DNA from: Alterluteimonas quercicellularis
Lineage (GTDB): Bacteria; Pseudomonadota; Gammaproteobacteria; Xanthomonadales; Xanthomonadaceae
Direction of reading: 5' to 3'
NCBI RefSeq assembly: GCF_021191635.1
Contig: NZ_JAIWPR010000043.1
Span: 1-57,544, forward strand
Length of the DNA stretch: 57,544 bases
Position 1 is the first letter of the stretch; each line of letters starts with the position of its first letter. The position numbers were made by a program, and so were the translations under genes. Positions 11,701 to 21,004 of the stretch are shown piece by piece. Below the pieces are notes generated by a model, which did not search any database, was not told the DNA's origin, and was given only the letters and a program-made list of their open reading frames with translations.

Positions 11701-12323
11701 TGCTGCTGGTGGGCGCCGGCGAGCTGCGCGCGGCGGTGGCCGTGGACCAGATCGTGGGCAACCGCGAGATCGTGGTGAAGCCGGTCGGGCCGCAGGTCGC
11801 CTCGATCCCGGGCATCTTCGGTGCGACCATCATGGGCGACGGCAGCGTGCGGGTGATCCTGGACGTCGCGCCGCTGGTGCGCCGCCGCGCCGCGCAGGCG
11901 GCGCAGGACGAGGCGCAGGCGCCCGCCGCGGAGCGCCGGCAGGTGCCGCTGGTGATGGTGGTCGACGACTCGGTCACCATGCGCAAGGTCACCGGCCGCG
12001 TGCTCGAACGGCACAACCTCGAGGTGGTCACCGCGAAGGACGGCGTGGACGCGCTGGAGCGGCTGGAGGAGCGCGTGCCGGACCTGATGCTGCTCGACAT
12101 CGAGATGCCGCGCATGGACGGCTACGAGCTGGCCGCGCAGATGAAGTCCGATCCGCGCCTGCGCGGCGTGCCGATCATGATGATCACCTCGCGCACCGGC
12201 GAGAAGCACCGCCAGCGCGCCTTCGACCTGGGCGTGGCGCGCTACCTGGGCAAGCCGTACCAGGAGGGCGAGCTGATGCGCAACGTCCACGAGATGCTCG
12301 GGCCGGAGCGCGGCGGTGAGTGA
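5748..12323 (+). CDS. chpA: ChpA (PilL) hybrid chemosensory histidine kinase
   Basis: This 2191-residue CheA-type kinase is the core of the Pil-Chp system. The start is the ATG of [10 protein letters not shown], with CGGAG 7 nt upstream. Order of parts: N-terminal HPt-like repeats without an obvious His (1 to about 560); HPt with H686 ([11 protein letters not shown]); HPt-like with H875, where the HxxKG Lys is Asn (HTMNG); charged repeat tract (about 1003-1325); PEV repeats (about 1365-1382); HPt with H1466 ([12 protein letters not shown]); dimerisation and ATPase region with N-box [11 protein letters not shown] (about 1782-1792), DDGRGLD and GRGVGMDVV; CheW-like domain; and a C-terminal receiver with D2117 ([13 protein letters not shown]). 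Overall size is comparable to Pseudomonas ChpA. It overlaps chpB by 8 bp. Confidence 0.95.
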   Translation: MTTALREAIDHSALGWIKPELDETLRQARLEIESFVDDPSDTSHMRFCAGYLHQVQGTLRMVELYAPAMVAEEMEQLAEALVREETADRDTACATLMRAVVLLPDYLERLQGGHKDIPIVLLPLLNELRAARGLSGLNESVLFAPDLQAPLPVDLPAAAAVPEAERKGAAGAQAADVAAHLGAWPEDGAPRDAGAFARALESLLPLTAEAPVRRMLWVAARVLDALQAGAIEATPVLRHGFVGVVREIRRQFHDDGFGTPSAETALEPTRQLLYAVSAAGEHPALRELRDAFGLDAQRASEAEIDHARGSLSGRNRALLDTVAGAVKEDLLRIKDALDLHLRTGAGDAALLAPQVGALAQVADTLGMLGLGVARGVVQQQREAMAAIVAGERPADEDALLDIAGSLLYVDASLDDQVARLGGADGAGDEDPLAGESRKALEVIVREAIANFADARQAFVAFVETGWEHDELAEVPRLLQEVAGALRMLELDEPVEYLAGIRRYIETELLARRRVPSGRQLDTFADALASLEYALEALRERRANFDEILAIARNSLEALGYWPVPEADAEAPAPAVSSPLDEETLEAAASVIDRGLSRPGPSRVPEPPAPTPPPAAPVAPAVPPTPVPVSAGASGFEAAGDDIDDEIREVFLEEFAEEIDNLGRLLPPWRERPDELERLRPIRRVFHTLKGSGRLVGARALGEFSWKIESLLNRVLEGSRAPSPAVVATVERAFAVLPALRDALRGEAAALPALAGLQADAERIAAGDEAMPADAPAVADASSPRADAAPPPQPQDALAEADDADAPVAEPAADAAPPAPAVDEAPAERVPAAVDALLLEILDAEVTGHLATLDAWTARAAHAPTGADNALLRAVHTMNGAFAMAEVPVVNAALGPAEAYVRRLLAAEAAASGEGVQAVAALAALVRATLAGLHDARSYVPRCDALAARLAVLRDSLPEPAQAEPAFDDTGFGDLPMPAGIEPLDGELSALDLSAYGDLADAPDAEAEAEAALRELEADLLDAERRDAERFETRRLAAERAEAERLAAERAEAERLAAERLATEQAEAERLTAERAEAERLEAEHLAAEQAEAERLAAERAEAERLELERLAAEQAKAELLEAERAEAERLAAERTEAERLEAERLEAERVEAERLELERLAAEQADAERLAADRAEAERLAVEQADAERLAVERAEAERLELERLAAEQAEAERQEAERLAAEQAEAERLAAERAEAERLAKEAQADRELTDYVETELLEAERLASERFEAERLELGRAEDARRAAARAAEQAETERLAEAVHAEPESDPAESAQAETERLEAADTGIETVEAEHPHDERTTEDAEPVPPAHADAPEVPDPSAMPEVPEVPEVPEVPEVPEAPAPPEAVDADAVVDAPEPAAAARGAAEDPDPEQPLDMEALDAELLDIFVEESVDLLDHADRLLAQLRDAPGEREPLIGLQRDLHTIKGGARMAGIMAIGELGHAMETLLEAVVELRCELGDDGIPLLERGFDRLHTMVTRVGDRRAVSVPERLVAAFDARARGEAMAQTADPGTPAAAAAPRVQLAPLSAPIGEGHGFDDDPQVPAPQEQVRIRADLLDRLVNYAGEVAIYRARLEQQLGAFRGAMGEMEQTNARLRDQLRRLDIETEAQIIARYQREGDTADAAFDPLELDRFSTLQQLSRALAESANDLASLQGTLDDLTRQYETLLLQQSRVSSELQEGLMRTRMVPFDTLVPRLRRVVRQAAAETGKQVALKLDGAHGELDRNVLARITAPLEHMLRNAVAHGLETPEQRRRANKPEEGTVRVAVRREGSEVVLEVGDDGRGLDRAAIRRRGEARGLLRPGAKLADSALDALIFEPGFSTADEVSRLAGRGVGMDVVVSEVRQLGGSLDIATRADAGTTFTLRLPQTLAVTQAVFVRIGETSFAVPIASVRGVGRIAREDLAAAGAVYRYGGEDYALHDLGQLVGQPPARADGQLQVPLLLVGAGELRAAVAVDQIVGNREIVVKPVGPQVASIPGIFGATIMGDGSVRVILDVAPLVRRRAAQAAQDEAQAPAAERRQVPLVMVVDDSVTMRKVTGRVLERHNLEVVTAKDGVDALERLEERVPDLMLLDIEMPRMDGYELAAQMKSDPRLRGVPIMMITSRTGEKHRQRAFDLGVARYLGKPYQEGELMRNVHEMLGPERGGE
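8860..9480 (+). repeat. intragenic charged repeat tract in chpA
   Basis: This stretch encodes dozens of degenerate copies of A-E-R-L/A-E-Q-A-E (for example [19 protein letters not shown]), an Ala/Glu/Arg/Leu-only region. A longer sub-repeat containing [12 protein letters not shown] recurs near 9055, 9205 and 9340, which suggests growth by unequal exchange of about 135-150-bp units. The protein region should be one long charged alpha helix or coiled coil separating the H875 and H1466 phosphotransfer domains. Copy number may vary between strains. Confidence 0.85.
9840..9893 (+). repeat. 9-bp tandem repeat encoding Pro-Glu-Val
   Basis: Five consecutive copies of CCGGAAGTG or CCGGAAGTC, then a sixth diverged copy (CCGGAAGCT), encode [18 protein letters not shown] inside chpA. 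The unit is a whole number of codons, so copy changes would keep the frame. The segment is a stiff, Pro-rich linker just before the third HPt domain. Confidence 0.9.
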
Positions 12324-13983
12324 GGCGCCGACCCAGGTGGTGGTGCTCGCGCGGCCGGGCGAGGCCAGCGTGCGGCTGCAGGAGGCCGTGCGCGGCGCCG
12401 GCGCGGAGCTGCTGGGCGCCTTCGACCCTGCCGCCACCACCGCCGAGGCGGTCGCGGCGCTGTCGCCGCAGGCGGTGCTGGTCGCGCTGGAGCCCGCGCT
12501 CGAGGACGCGCTGGAGGGCTTCGAGGCGCTGCTGGCGCGCCCCGGCGTCACCGTGATCTTCGACGAGGCCGAACTGGCCGCGCAGCGCGCCGGCTGGGAC
12601 GCGCAGCGCTGGATGCGGCACCTGGCCGCGAAGCTGCATCGCCACGACGACGTGCTGCCGCCGGGACGGGCGATCGTCGACGCTGCGGCCATCGCGCCCG
12701 CCGACGCGGCGCCGGACCTGGCGGAGCCCGCGGTCGCGCAGGCATCCGGGTCGGAGCATGGGCCGGAGACCGTCGAGGCCCGTGACGTCGTGGACGAGTC
12801 GGTCTTCGAGATCTCCGTGGCGGACGACGCCGGCGCGGCGGACGGCTTCGCCGGCGAAGCGGCCTTCGGGACCGCCGCCGCGGACGGCAGCGACGCGGAG
12901 GAGGGCGCGGCCGACGGGCTCGCCGTCGAGGAACTCGTACTGGCCGCCGACGGCGCCGCCGCGACCTGGTCCCTGGACGAGATCGCCCTGGGCGGCGTGC
13001 GCCTGGACGACATCGCGCTGCCGGACCCGTCGGACGACGAGGACGCACCGGCCGGCTCCGACGGCGGCCTGGCAGAACTGCTGCAGGCAGGCGCCTCGCT
13101 CGACGACCTGGTGCTCGATGCCGCGGCCGAGGACGACGGCCTGCGGCTGCCGGACGACGCGCGCGAGCATCTGGCGCCGGTGGCGCTGCGCTGGGACGAC
13201 GAAGACATCGCGGCCGGGCCGGCCGCCGCCGACGCCGACGACGCCGCGGACCCGCCGCAGCCAGGGTCCGGCTTCGACGGGCTGTCGCTGGCCGAGCCCG
13301 ACGCCGGTCCGCTCGATGCCGCGCCCGCCGCCGCCGACGCGCGGCTCGCCGACCTCGACCGCCGCATCGGCGAACTGTCGCTGGCCGACGTCGACAGCTA
13401 CGGCTTCGGCGCGCTGCAGGGCGCGGTGCTGATCGAGGCCGGCCTGGGCGGACCGGACCCGGTGCGGCGGCTGCTGGCGGCCATGCCCGAGGCCTTCGGC
13501 CGCCCGCTGCTGGTGCGCCTGCGCCTGGACGGCGGACGCTACGAGCGCCTGGTGGCGCAGATGGCGCGCGCCACCACGCTGCCGGTGAGCCTGGCCGAGC
13601 CTGGCGCCTGTGTCGAGCGCGGCACGGTCTACTTCCTGCCGCCCGGCCTCGGCCTGGAGCAGGAGCGTGCGCGGCTGCGCTTCGTCGCCGAGCCGGGCGC
13701 CGCCGCCCGCCTGCCCGCGGCGCTGCCGGCAGGCGACAGCGCGCTGGTCTTCCTCAGCGGCGCCGACGCGACCCTGGTGGAGGCCGCCACCGGCGAGGCC
13801 TGGGCCGGCGCGCTGCTCGTCGCGCAGTCCCCCGACGGCTGCTACGACGCCGCGGCGCCCGCGGCGCTGGCCGAGCGCGGCGGCGCCACCGCGGCGCCCG
13901 CCGACATCGCCGCGCTGCTGGTGCAGCGCTGGACCCCGGGCGCCGCCGCGACCGGCATCGAACTCGAGACCGCCGATGAATGA
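12316..13983 (+). CDS. chpB: ChpB: CheB-like protein with lost methylesterase triad
   Basis: This 555-residue protein starts at GTG inside the end of chpA. The N-terminal 110 residues resemble a degenerate receiver; about 120-350 is an acidic, Ala/Asp-rich linker; about 365-555 aligns with the CheB esterase domain. The active-site Ser of GASTGG is Gly376 (IEAGLGG), the His of the QHM motif is Leu402 ([10 protein letters not shown]), and the Asp of LTGMGxDG is Thr486 (FLSGADATL). Conserved scaffolding remains (for example [13 protein letters not shown]), so the fold is probably kept without catalysis. Its place between chpA and chpC identifies it as the ChpB position. A structural or regulatory role in the array is inferred. 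Confidence 0.82.
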   Translation: MSEAPTQVVVLARPGEASVRLQEAVRGAGAELLGAFDPAATTAEAVAALSPQAVLVALEPALEDALEGFEALLARPGVTVIFDEAELAAQRAGWDAQRWMRHLAAKLHRHDDVLPPGRAIVDAAAIAPADAAPDLAEPAVAQASGSEHGPETVEARDVVDESVFEISVADDAGAADGFAGEAAFGTAAADGSDAEEGAADGLAVEELVLAADGAAATWSLDEIALGGVRLDDIALPDPSDDEDAPAGSDGGLAELLQAGASLDDLVLDAAAEDDGLRLPDDAREHLAPVALRWDDEDIAAGPAAADADDAADPPQPGSGFDGLSLAEPDAGPLDAAPAAADARLADLDRRIGELSLADVDSYGFGALQGAVLIEAGLGGPDPVRRLLAAMPEAFGRPLLVRLRLDGGRYERLVAQMARATTLPVSLAEPGACVERGTVYFLPPGLGLEQERARLRFVAEPGAAARLPAALPAGDSALVFLSGADATLVEAATGEAWAGALLVAQSPDGCYDAAAPAALAERGGATAAPADIAALLVQRWTPGAAATGIELETADE

Positions 13984-14455
13984 CGCGTCCGCCGTGCCCG
14001 GCGAAATCCGCGGCGTGCTGATCCAGATCGCCCAGGCGCGCCTGCTGCTGCCCAACGCCACCATCTCCGAGGTGCTGTCCTACGCCGATCCCGAGCCGGT
14101 GGACGGCGCCCCGGACTGGCTGCTCGGGCGCATCCTGTGGCGCGGCTGGTCGCTGCCGCTGATCGCGTTCTCGCGCATGGCCGGGCTGGCGGCCGACGAG
14201 CGCGGCGGCCTGGGCAGCAAGGTCGCGGTGATGAAGAACCTGCGCGCCGGCGACCGCCTGCCCTACATCGCGCTGCTGACCCAGGGCTTCCCGCGGCTGG
14301 TCAACGTGTCGCCGCTGACCCTGCAGGCCGAGGCCGGCGGGGGCGACGCCCTGCCGCCGGCGGTGAGCGCGCGCGTGCGCATCCAGGACGACGCGGCCCT
14401 GGTCCCCGACCTGGAAGCCATCGCCGGCCGCGTGGACGATGCGTTGCGCGCATAG
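13976..14455 (+). CDS. chpC: CheW-like coupling protein ChpC
   Basis: This 159-residue protein starts at an ATG that overlaps the chpB stop by 8 bp ([15 protein letters not shown]). It has a single CheW-like domain: NATISEVLSYADPEPVDGAP, DWLLGRILWRGWSLPLIAFS and IALLTQGFPRLVNVSP. It is the second adaptor of the Pil-Chp pathway, probably linking extra receptors to ChpA. It is the last gene of the operon; a REP palindrome follows 33 bp downstream and separates it from the convergent rsmE. Confidence 0.88.
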   Translation: MNDASAVPGEIRGVLIQIAQARLLLPNATISEVLSYADPEPVDGAPDWLLGRILWRGWSLPLIAFSRMAGLAADERGGLGSKVAVMKNLRAGDRLPYIALLTQGFPRLVNVSPLTLQAEAGGGDALPPAVSARVRIQDDAALVPDLEAIAGRVDDALRA

Positions 14456-14488
14456 GAGCGCGTTCTTGCGCGGATGCGTCTGGCTCTT

Positions 14489-14569
14489 GTAGGAGCGCGC
14501 TCGCGCGCGATGCTTTTTTCTCCGATCCGGCAAGAAGAGCAAAAGCATCGCGCGCAAGCGCGCTCCTAC
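14489..14569. repeat. GTAG REP palindrome between chpC and rsmE
   Basis: The left arm 14489-14517 and right arm 14541-14569 are 29-nt inverted repeats with one mismatch (GTAGGAGCGCGC ... GATGCTTTT). The loop is 23 nt. The arm matches the element at 1-51. It sits between two convergent genes, a typical REP location. The right arm enters rsmE: the GTAG head supplies the TAG stop codon of that gene (14566-14568, minus strand). Confidence 0.9.
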
Positions 14570-15303
14570 GACAGGTCGCCGAAGCGCGCCTGCAGCGCCG
14601 CGATCGCGGCCAGCCCGGCGGTCTCGGTGCGCAGCACCCGCGGACCCAGGCGGATGCCTTCGAAGCCGCAGGCCGCCAGCGTCTCGCGGTCGCGCGGCGA
14701 CCAGCCGCCCTCGGGGCCGACCGCCAGCACGAGGCCGCCGTCCCGCGGCGCCGCCAGCGCGGCCGCGGTGCGCGCCGCGAACGGATCGAGCAGCAGCCGC
14801 GGGCCGTCGCCGGCCAGCGCCGCGGCGGCCTCGTGCAGCGGCCGCGGCGGCGCCACCGCCGGCAGCCGCGCGCGGCCGCTCTGCTCGCAGGCCGAGACCA
14901 CCACGCTGGTCCAGTGCGCGAGCCGCTTGTCGGCGCGGGCGCCGTCCAGCTTCACCTCGCTGCGCTCGCTGTGCACCGGCACCACCGCGGCCACGCCCAG
15001 TTCGGTGGCCTTCTGCAGGATCCAGTCCATCTTCTCGCCGCGCGCGATGCCCTGCAGCAGCACGATGCGCAGCGGCGATTCGTTGTCCACCGGGCGCCGC
15101 GCCAGGACCTCGGCCTCGCCGTCGCGCTTGCCGGCGGACGCGATGCGGGCGTCGTAGTCGTGCCCGTCGCCGTTGAACAGCACGCAGGCGTCGCCCTCGC
15201 GCAGGCGCAGCACCCGCAGCAGGTGGGCCGCGGCCGCCTCGGGCAGGGCGACGCGCGCGCCGGGCGCGAGGTCGAGATCGACGTGGGCGCGGATCACGCG
15301 CAT
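14566..15303 (-). CDS. rsmE: 16S rRNA (uracil1498-N3)-methyltransferase RsmE
   Basis: This 245-residue SPOUT-class methyltransferase modifies U1498 of 16S rRNA using S-adenosylmethionine. An N-terminal PUA-like domain (MRVIRAHVDLDLAPG through LLRVLRLREGD) is followed by the SPOUT domain with GEKMDWILQKATELGV, RSEVKLDG, the SAM-binding VGPEGGWSPRD and C-terminal LGPRVLRTETAGLAAIAAL. The start is the ATG of MRVIRAH, giving normal length; 34 bp separates it from bioA upstream. The last codons are set by a REP element whose GTAG provides the stop. Confidence 0.95.
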   Translation of the reverse strand: MRVIRAHVDLDLAPGARVALPEAAAAHLLRVLRLREGDACVLFNGDGHDYDARIASAGKRDGEAEVLARRPVDNESPLRIVLLQGIARGEKMDWILQKATELGVAAVVPVHSERSEVKLDGARADKRLAHWTSVVVSACEQSGRARLPAVAPPRPLHEAAAALAGDGPRLLLDPFAARTAAALAAPRDGGLVLAVGPEGGWSPRDRETLAACGFEGIRLGPRVLRTETAGLAAIAALQARFGDLS

Positions 15304-15337
15304 GCGGCGGGCCCCGGGCGTCGGCGCGGCCGCGGGC

Positions 15338-16735
<1,398 letters not shown>

Positions 16736-16773
16736 CCCCGCATTATCGCCCCGACCGCCGCCGGATGCCGGCG

Positions 16774-17328
16774 ATGACGCGTCGCCTGCCGATCGTCCAC
16801 GGGATCACCGAGCACGACGCCGGTCCCTACCGCATGGAGCGGCTCGACCTCGAGTTCTCCAACGGCGAGCGCCGCCGCTACGAGCGCCTGCACGGGCGCG
16901 GGCACGGCGCGGTGGCGGTGGTGCCGATGCTCGACGAGGAGACCGTGCTGCTGGTGCGCGAGTACGCCGCCGGCGTGCACCGCTACGAGCTGGGCCTGGT
17001 GAAGGGCCGCATGGACGCCGGCGAGACCCCCGAGCAGGCCGCCGACCGCGAGCTGAAGGAGGAGGCCGGCTACGGCGCGCGCCGGATCGAGGTGCTGCGC
17101 GCGCTGTCGCTGGCGCCCACCTACATGAGCCACCAGACCTGGGTGGTGCTGGCGCGCGACCTCTATCCCGAGCGCCTGCCCGGCGACGAGCCGGAGGAAC
17201 TGGAGGTGGTGCCCTGGCGGCTCGACGCGCTGCACGAGCTGGTGCTGCGCGAGGACTGCTCGGAAGGCCGCTCGATCGCCGCGCTGTTCATCGCCCGCGA
17301 GCACCTGCGCCGGCATGCGCGTGGATGA
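16774..17328 (+). CDS. nudE: ADP compounds hydrolase NudE (Nudix)
   Basis: This 184-residue Nudix hydrolase probably cleaves ADP-ribose, NADH or Ap3A-type dinucleotides. The Nudix box is complete: G-x5-E-x7-REUxEExGU appears as GRMDAGE followed by TPEQAADRELKEEAGY. LDLEFSNGERRRYERL near the N terminus is characteristic of NudE. An ATG at 16765 is an alternative start three codons earlier; neither has a clear Shine-Dalgarno. Its 3' end overlaps cysQ by 14 bp, and nudE-cysQ is a common pairing in proteobacteria. Confidence 0.9.
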   Translation: MTRRLPIVHGITEHDAGPYRMERLDLEFSNGERRRYERLHGRGHGAVAVVPMLDEETVLLVREYAAGVHRYELGLVKGRMDAGETPEQAADRELKEEAGYGARRIEVLRALSLAPTYMSHQTWVVLARDLYPERLPGDEPEELEVVPWRLDALHELVLREDCSEGRSIAALFIAREHLRRHARG

Positions 17329-18115
17329 GGCGCTGCGCGAGGGGCTCATCGCCATCGCGCGCGACGCCGCCGACGCCATCCTGGCCGTGTACGCCGGCGC
17401 GTTCGAGGTCGAGCGCAAGGCCGACGCCTCGCCGGTCACCGCCGCCGACCTCGCCGCGCACCACCGCATCGTCGACGGGCTCGCGGCGCTGACGCCGGAC
17501 ATCCCGGTGCTGTCGGAGGAGTCCGCCGACGAGGTGCCGTGGTCGCGCCGGCGCGGCTGGACCCGCTACTGGCTGGTCGACCCGCTCGACGGCACCCGCG
17601 AGTTCGTCAAGCGCAACGGCGAGTTCACCGTGAACATCGCCCTGGTCGACGCCGGCGAGGCGGTGTTCGGCCTGATCCAGCAGCCGGTGGGCGGCGCGGT
17701 CTGGTACGGCGCGCCGGGCGAGGGCGCGTGGGTGCGCGAGGGTGCGCAGCAGCGCCCGCTGCAGGTCCGCCGCCCCGCGCATGCGCCGCTGCGGGTGGCC
17801 GCCAGCCGCTCCCACCCCGACCCGCGCGCGCGCGCGCTGCTGGCGCGCCTGGGCGAGACCGAGCCGGTCGCGCTGGGCTCCTCGCTGAAGTTCTGCCGGC
17901 TGGCCGAGGGCCGGATGGACGTGTACCCGCGCTTCGGCCCGACCAGCGAGTGGGACACCGCCGCCGGCCAGGCGATCCTGGAGGGCGCGGGCGGCCGCGT
18001 GCTCGACCCGCAGGGGCGCCCCTTCCGCTACAACCGGCGCGATACGCTGCTCAACGGCGACTTCCTCGCCCTCGGCGACCCGGACCTGCCCTGGCGGTCG
18101 TGGCTGCGCGATTGA
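17315..18115 (+). CDS. cysQ: 3'(2'),5'-bisphosphate nucleotidase CysQ
   Basis: This 266-residue member of the inositol monophosphatase superfamily removes the 3'-phosphate from PAP, a by-product of sulfate assimilation. The metal-binding motif is WLVDPLDGTREF, preceded by PVLSEESADEVPW (metal Glu). A second signature near the C terminus is TSEWDTAAGQAILEGAGG. KRNGEFTVNIALVD is typical of CysQ. It overlaps nudE by 14 bp and mazG follows 58 bp downstream, making a probable nucleotide-cleaning operon. Confidence 0.95.
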   Translation: MRVDEALREGLIAIARDAADAILAVYAGAFEVERKADASPVTAADLAAHHRIVDGLAALTPDIPVLSEESADEVPWSRRRGWTRYWLVDPLDGTREFVKRNGEFTVNIALVDAGEAVFGLIQQPVGGAVWYGAPGEGAWVREGAQQRPLQVRRPAHAPLRVAASRSHPDPRARALLARLGETEPVALGSSLKFCRLAEGRMDVYPRFGPTSEWDTAAGQAILEGAGGRVLDPQGRPFRYNRRDTLLNGDFLALGDPDLPWRSWLRD

Positions 18116-18173
18116 GCGCGCGCGGGCGCCGCATCCGCCCGTGCACCCCACTTCCCACCAGGAGCCCGACCCC

Positions 18174-19004
18174 GTGACCGAATCCCCGCGCGACATCCAG
18201 GCGCTGATCGCGATCATGGCCCGCCTGCGCGATCCCCAGGGCGGCTGCCCCTGGGACCTGAAGCAGGACTTCGCCAGCATCGCGCCCTACACGATCGAGG
18301 AGGCCTACGAGGTCGCGGACGCCATCGACCGTGGCGACCTCGCCGACCTGCGCGACGAACTGGGCGACCTGCTGCTGCAGGTCGTGTTCCACGCGCGCAT
18401 GGCCGAGGAAGCGGGCGCCTTCGGCTTCGGCGACGTGGTCGGCGCGATCTGCGACAAGATGGTCCGCCGCCACCCGCACGTCTTCGGCGATGCCGATGCG
18501 GAGGACGCCGAGGCGGTGAAGCGCAGCTGGGAGGCGATCAAGCGCGAGGAGCGCCGCGCCCGCGGCGAGGCCGACGCCTCGGCGCTGGCGGGCGTGTCGC
18601 GCGGGCTGCCGGAGTGGCAGCGCGCGGCCAGGCTGCAGCAGCGCGCGGCCCGCACCGGCTTCGACTGGCCGGGCCCGGCGCCGGTCATCGCCAAGCTGCG
18701 CGAGGAACTGGACGAGGTGGAGGAGGAATTCGCCGCTGTCGCCGCCGCGCCCGGCGACGCCGGCGCGCAGGCGCGGCTGGAGGCCGAGCTGGGCGACCTG
18801 CTGTTCGTCGCCGCCAACCTGGCCCGCCACGCCGGGGTGGACGTCGGTCGCGCCCTGCGCGGCGCCAACCACAAGTTCGAGCGCCGCTTCCGCGCCATGG
18901 AGGCGCTGGCCGCCGCCGAGGGCGTGCCGCTGGAGGCGCGGCCGCTCGACGCCCAGGAGGCGCTGTGGGCACGGGTGAAGCGCGCGGAGGGCGGGGCGTG
19001 CTGA
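18174..19004 (+). CDS. mazG: nucleoside triphosphate pyrophosphohydrolase MazG
   Basis: This 276-residue all-alpha NTP pyrophosphatase hydrolyses NTPs to NMP and PPi. The GTG start ([11 protein letters not shown]) is preferred because AGGAG lies 9 nt upstream; a GTG at 18141 is in frame but lacks a site. N-terminal MazG domain: [41 protein letters not shown]. The second domain repeats the fold ([16 protein letters not shown] and [15 protein letters not shown]). The stop overlaps the next gene's GTG start. Confidence 0.94.
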   Translation: MTESPRDIQALIAIMARLRDPQGGCPWDLKQDFASIAPYTIEEAYEVADAIDRGDLADLRDELGDLLLQVVFHARMAEEAGAFGFGDVVGAICDKMVRRHPHVFGDADAEDAEAVKRSWEAIKREERRARGEADASALAGVSRGLPEWQRAARLQQRAARTGFDWPGPAPVIAKLREELDEVEEEFAAVAAAPGDAGAQARLEAELGDLLFVAANLARHAGVDVGRALRGANHKFERRFRAMEALAAAEGVPLEARPLDAQEALWARVKRAEGGAC

Positions 19005-19324
19005 AGACCCTGGCGCTGTTCGTGGCCACCGCGCTGGCCGAGATCGTGGGCTGCTACCTGCCCTGGCTGTGGCTGCGCCGCGACGGCAGCCCCTGGCTGC
19101 TGCTGCCGGCGGCCGCGGCGCTGGCGCTGTTCGTCTGGCTGCTGACCCTGCACCCGACCGCCAGCGGACGCGTCTACGCGGCCTACGGCGGCGTCTACGT
19201 GACCGTCGCCCTGGGCTGGCTGTGGTGGGTGAACGCGGTGCGGCCGACCCGCTGGGACCTGGCCGGCGCCGGTTTGTGCCTGGCCGGGATGGCGGTCATC
19301 ATGCTGGGGTCGCGCACCGCCTGA
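18998..19324 (+). CDS. YnfA/UPF0060 family small membrane protein
   Basis: This 108-residue protein begins at a GTG overlapping the mazG stop, with GGAGGG just upstream. It has four predicted membrane helices: [58 protein letters not shown] and [31 protein letters not shown] and [10 protein letters not shown] are characteristic of UPF0060, an SMR-like family of unproven transport function. Length is exactly the family norm. Coupling to mazG suggests co-expression only. Confidence 0.9.
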   Translation: MLKTLALFVATALAEIVGCYLPWLWLRRDGSPWLLLPAAAALALFVWLLTLHPTASGRVYAAYGGVYVTVALGWLWWVNAVRPTRWDLAGAGLCLAGMAVIMLGSRTA

Positions 19325-19339
19325 CGGCCGGGAGGGGAG

Positions 19340-19654
19340 ATGGCCCGTTCTCGCAGCAGTTTCTCGAGCTTCCGCGAGTTCTACCCGTACTACCTCAGCG
19401 AGCACGCCCACCCGGTCTCGCGCCGCCTGCACTTCATCGGCAGCTGGGGCGTGCTGGCGCTGGTCGCCGTGGCGGCCTGGCGCCGCGAGCCCGGCTGGCT
19501 GCTGGCGGCGCTGGCCTGCGGCTACGGCTTCGCCTGGGTCGGGCACTTCTTCTTCGAGAAGAACCGCCCGGCCACCTTCCGCCACCCGCTGTACTCGTTC
19601 ATCGGCGACTGGGTGATGTTCAAGGACATCCTGACCGGGCGCATTCCCCTGTAA
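19340..19654 (+). CDS. DUF962 / Mpo1-like small membrane protein
   Basis: This 104-residue protein has two or three hydrophobic helices (about 32-48 and 50-66) and the DUF962 signatures FYPYYLSEHAHPVSRRLHFI, YGFAWVGHFFFEKNRPATF and HPLYSFIGDWVMFKDIL. Conserved His residues (H23, H31, H57 and H71 by count) fit the metal site of Mpo1, the yeast member, a dioxygenase acting on 2-hydroxy fatty acids. The bacterial substrate is not known. It follows the YnfA-type gene by 15 bp. A palindromic repeat begins 3 bp after the stop codon. Confidence 0.85.
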   Translation: MARSRSSFSSFREFYPYYLSEHAHPVSRRLHFIGSWGVLALVAVAAWRREPGWLLAALACGYGFAWVGHFFFEKNRPATFRHPLYSFIGDWVMFKDILTGRIPL

Positions 19655-19656
19655 CC

Positions 19657-19744
19657 GAAACCGGGGTCAGAGTCGCTTTCCTCCGGAGCGATCGCAGCAG
19701 ACCTGGCAGCAGGCGGCGAGGAAAGCGACTCCGACCCCAGTTTC
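19657..19744. repeat. GGGGTCAGAGTC-type inverted repeat element
   Basis: Left arm 19657-19683 and right arm 19718-19744 are 27-nt inverted repeats with two mismatches (left arm starts GAAACCGGGGTCAGAGTCGC). The loop is 34 nt. Sequences of this (C)TGGGGTCAGAGTC type are dispersed palindromes often found near REP-associated transposases in gammaproteobacteria (recalled, not searched). It lies between convergent genes and may serve as a bidirectional 3' hairpin. A second small palindrome, CTCCCGCTCGCGGGAG, follows immediately. Confidence 0.8.
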
Positions 19745-19785
19745 TCCCGCTCGCGGGAGCAGGGGACCGGCATGGCGTGTCCGGC

Positions 19786-20133
19786 TCAGGTCTCCAGGAA
19801 GATCAGCCAGGCGGCCACCGCGATCAGCGCGAAGCCGGCCCAGTGGTTCCACTTCAGCGGCTGCCCCAGGTACCAGCTCGAGAACCAGGCGAACACCAGC
19901 AGGGTGATCACCTCCTGCATGCCCTTGAGCTGAGGCGCGGAGTAGACCGCGTAGCCGATCCGGTTGGCCGGCACCATCAGCGCGTACTCGAAGAAGGCGA
20001 TGCCCCAGCTGGCCACGATGGCCAGCAGCAGCGGGGCGCTGCGGTACTTCAGATGGCCGTACCAGGCGAAGGTCATGAAGACGTTGGAGGCGAGCAGGAG
20101 CAGGATCGGCAGGACGCGTTCGAAGCCGGGCAT
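19786..20133 (-). CDS. DMT-like membrane protein, DUF486 family
   Basis: This 115-residue protein has four hydrophobic helices: ILLLLASNVFMTFAWYGHL, LLLAIVASWGIAFFEYALM, VITLLVFAWFSSWYLG and WAGFALIAVAAWLIF. VFMTFAWYGHLK and EYALMVPANRIGY are DUF486 hallmarks. The family resembles half of a drug/metabolite transporter and probably dimerises; no substrate is known. It is divergent from the response regulator gene, with 142 bp between starts. Confidence 0.88.
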   Translation of the reverse strand: MPGFERVLPILLLLASNVFMTFAWYGHLKYRSAPLLLAIVASWGIAFFEYALMVPANRIGYAVYSAPQLKGMQEVITLLVFAWFSSWYLGQPLKWNHWAGFALIAVAAWLIFLET

Positions 20134-20216
20134 GGGCGGGGTCGTGTTCCGGGGGCGGGGACGCCAAGCGTAAGCGCGCCGGCAGCCTTCACGACCTCTC
20201 CACCCCCGGATCGGAT

Positions 20217-20249
20217 AGCTTCACAAAGCTGAAGCTCACTGAGCTGAAC
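20217..20249 (+). promoter_or_regulatory. candidate operator upstream of the response regulator
   Basis: AGCTTCA (20217-20223) and TGAAGCT (20230-20236) form a perfect 7-bp inverted repeat. AGCTGAA also occurs twice as a direct repeat at 20227-20233 and 20242-20248. These lie 27-59 bp upstream of the ATG of an OmpR-family regulator gene, in an AT-richer patch. OmpR-type proteins usually bind paired direct repeats, so autoregulation is plausible but inferred. Confidence 0.35.
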
Positions 20250-20275
20250 CGATTTCCCATATCCCTGGAGTGCAT

Positions 20276-20989
20276 ATGCGCGCAACCCAAGAGCCGGGCG
20301 GCCTGGTCCTCATCGTCGAAGACAACCGCAACATCTCCGAGATGATCGGCGAGTACCTGGAGGGCAAGGGGTTCGAGGTCGACTACGCGTCCGACGGCCT
20401 GGACGGCTACCGCCTCGCTTCCGAGAACAGCTACGACGTGATCGTGCTCGACCTGATGCTGCCGCGCCTGGACGGCATCGAGGTCTGCAAGCGCCTGCGC
20501 GAGGAGGCGCGCAAGTCGACGCCGGTGCTGATGCTGACCGCGCGCGACACCCTGGACGAGAAGCTCACCGGCCTGGGCTCGGGCGCCGACGATTACCTCA
20601 CCAAGCCGTTCGCGATCCAGGAGCTGGAGGCGCGACTGCGCGCGCTGATCCGCCGCGAGCGCCGGCAGGTGGGCTCCGAGGTGCTGAAGGTGGCCGACCT
20701 GGTGCTCGACCCGGCCAGCCTGCGCGCCACCCGCGCCGGCCAGGAGCTGCAGCTCTCGCCGATCGGCCTCAAGCTGCTGACGATCCTGATGCGCGAATCG
20801 CCGCGCGTGGTCAGCCGCCAGGAGATCGAGCGCGAGATCTGGGGCAACAGCCTGCCCGACTCGGACACGCTGCGCAGCCATCTCTACAACCTGCGCAAGA
20901 CGATCGACAAGCCGTTCGACAAGCCGCTGCTGCACACGGTGCAGAGCGCGGGGTACCGGATCGCCGACATCGAGCAGTCCCCGGCCTGA
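20276..20989 (+). CDS. OmpR/PhoB-family response regulator
   Basis: This 237-residue DNA-binding regulator starts at the ATG with TGGAG 7 nt upstream (MRATQEPGGLVLIVEDN). The receiver domain covers about 10-120, with acidic residues E15-D16, phospho-acceptor D59 (VIVLDLMLPRLDG), Thr in LMLTARD and Lys in YLTKPF. The winged-helix effector domain covers about 135-232 (QLSPIGLKLLTILMRESPRV and SHLYNLRKTIDKPF). It is paired with the sensor kinase 15 bp downstream. The MacAB-type genes that follow are its most likely local targets (inference). The exact named system cannot be assigned from sequence alone. Confidence 0.94.
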   Translation: MRATQEPGGLVLIVEDNRNISEMIGEYLEGKGFEVDYASDGLDGYRLASENSYDVIVLDLMLPRLDGIEVCKRLREEARKSTPVLMLTARDTLDEKLTGLGSGADDYLTKPFAIQELEARLRALIRRERRQVGSEVLKVADLVLDPASLRATRAGQELQLSPIGLKLLTILMRESPRVVSRQEIEREIWGNSLPDSDTLRSHLYNLRKTIDKPFDKPLLHTVQSAGYRIADIEQSPA

Positions 20990-21004
20990 CGGTCGCCTGC
21001 CGCG

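Noticed and set aside
3504..13367. Minus-strand open frame of nearly 3300 codons antisense to the pil-chp operon
   Set aside because: In very GC-rich DNA the frame opposite real genes often lacks stops. Its translation is low-complexity Ala/Arg/His/Leu sequence that mirrors chpA codons, and it crosses several well-supported genes.
19340..19654. Possibility that the DUF962 gene is an insertion-sequence passenger because a palindrome abuts its stop
   Set aside because: The protein has full family motifs and sits 15 bp after an operon gene; no transposase or flanking duplication was seen.
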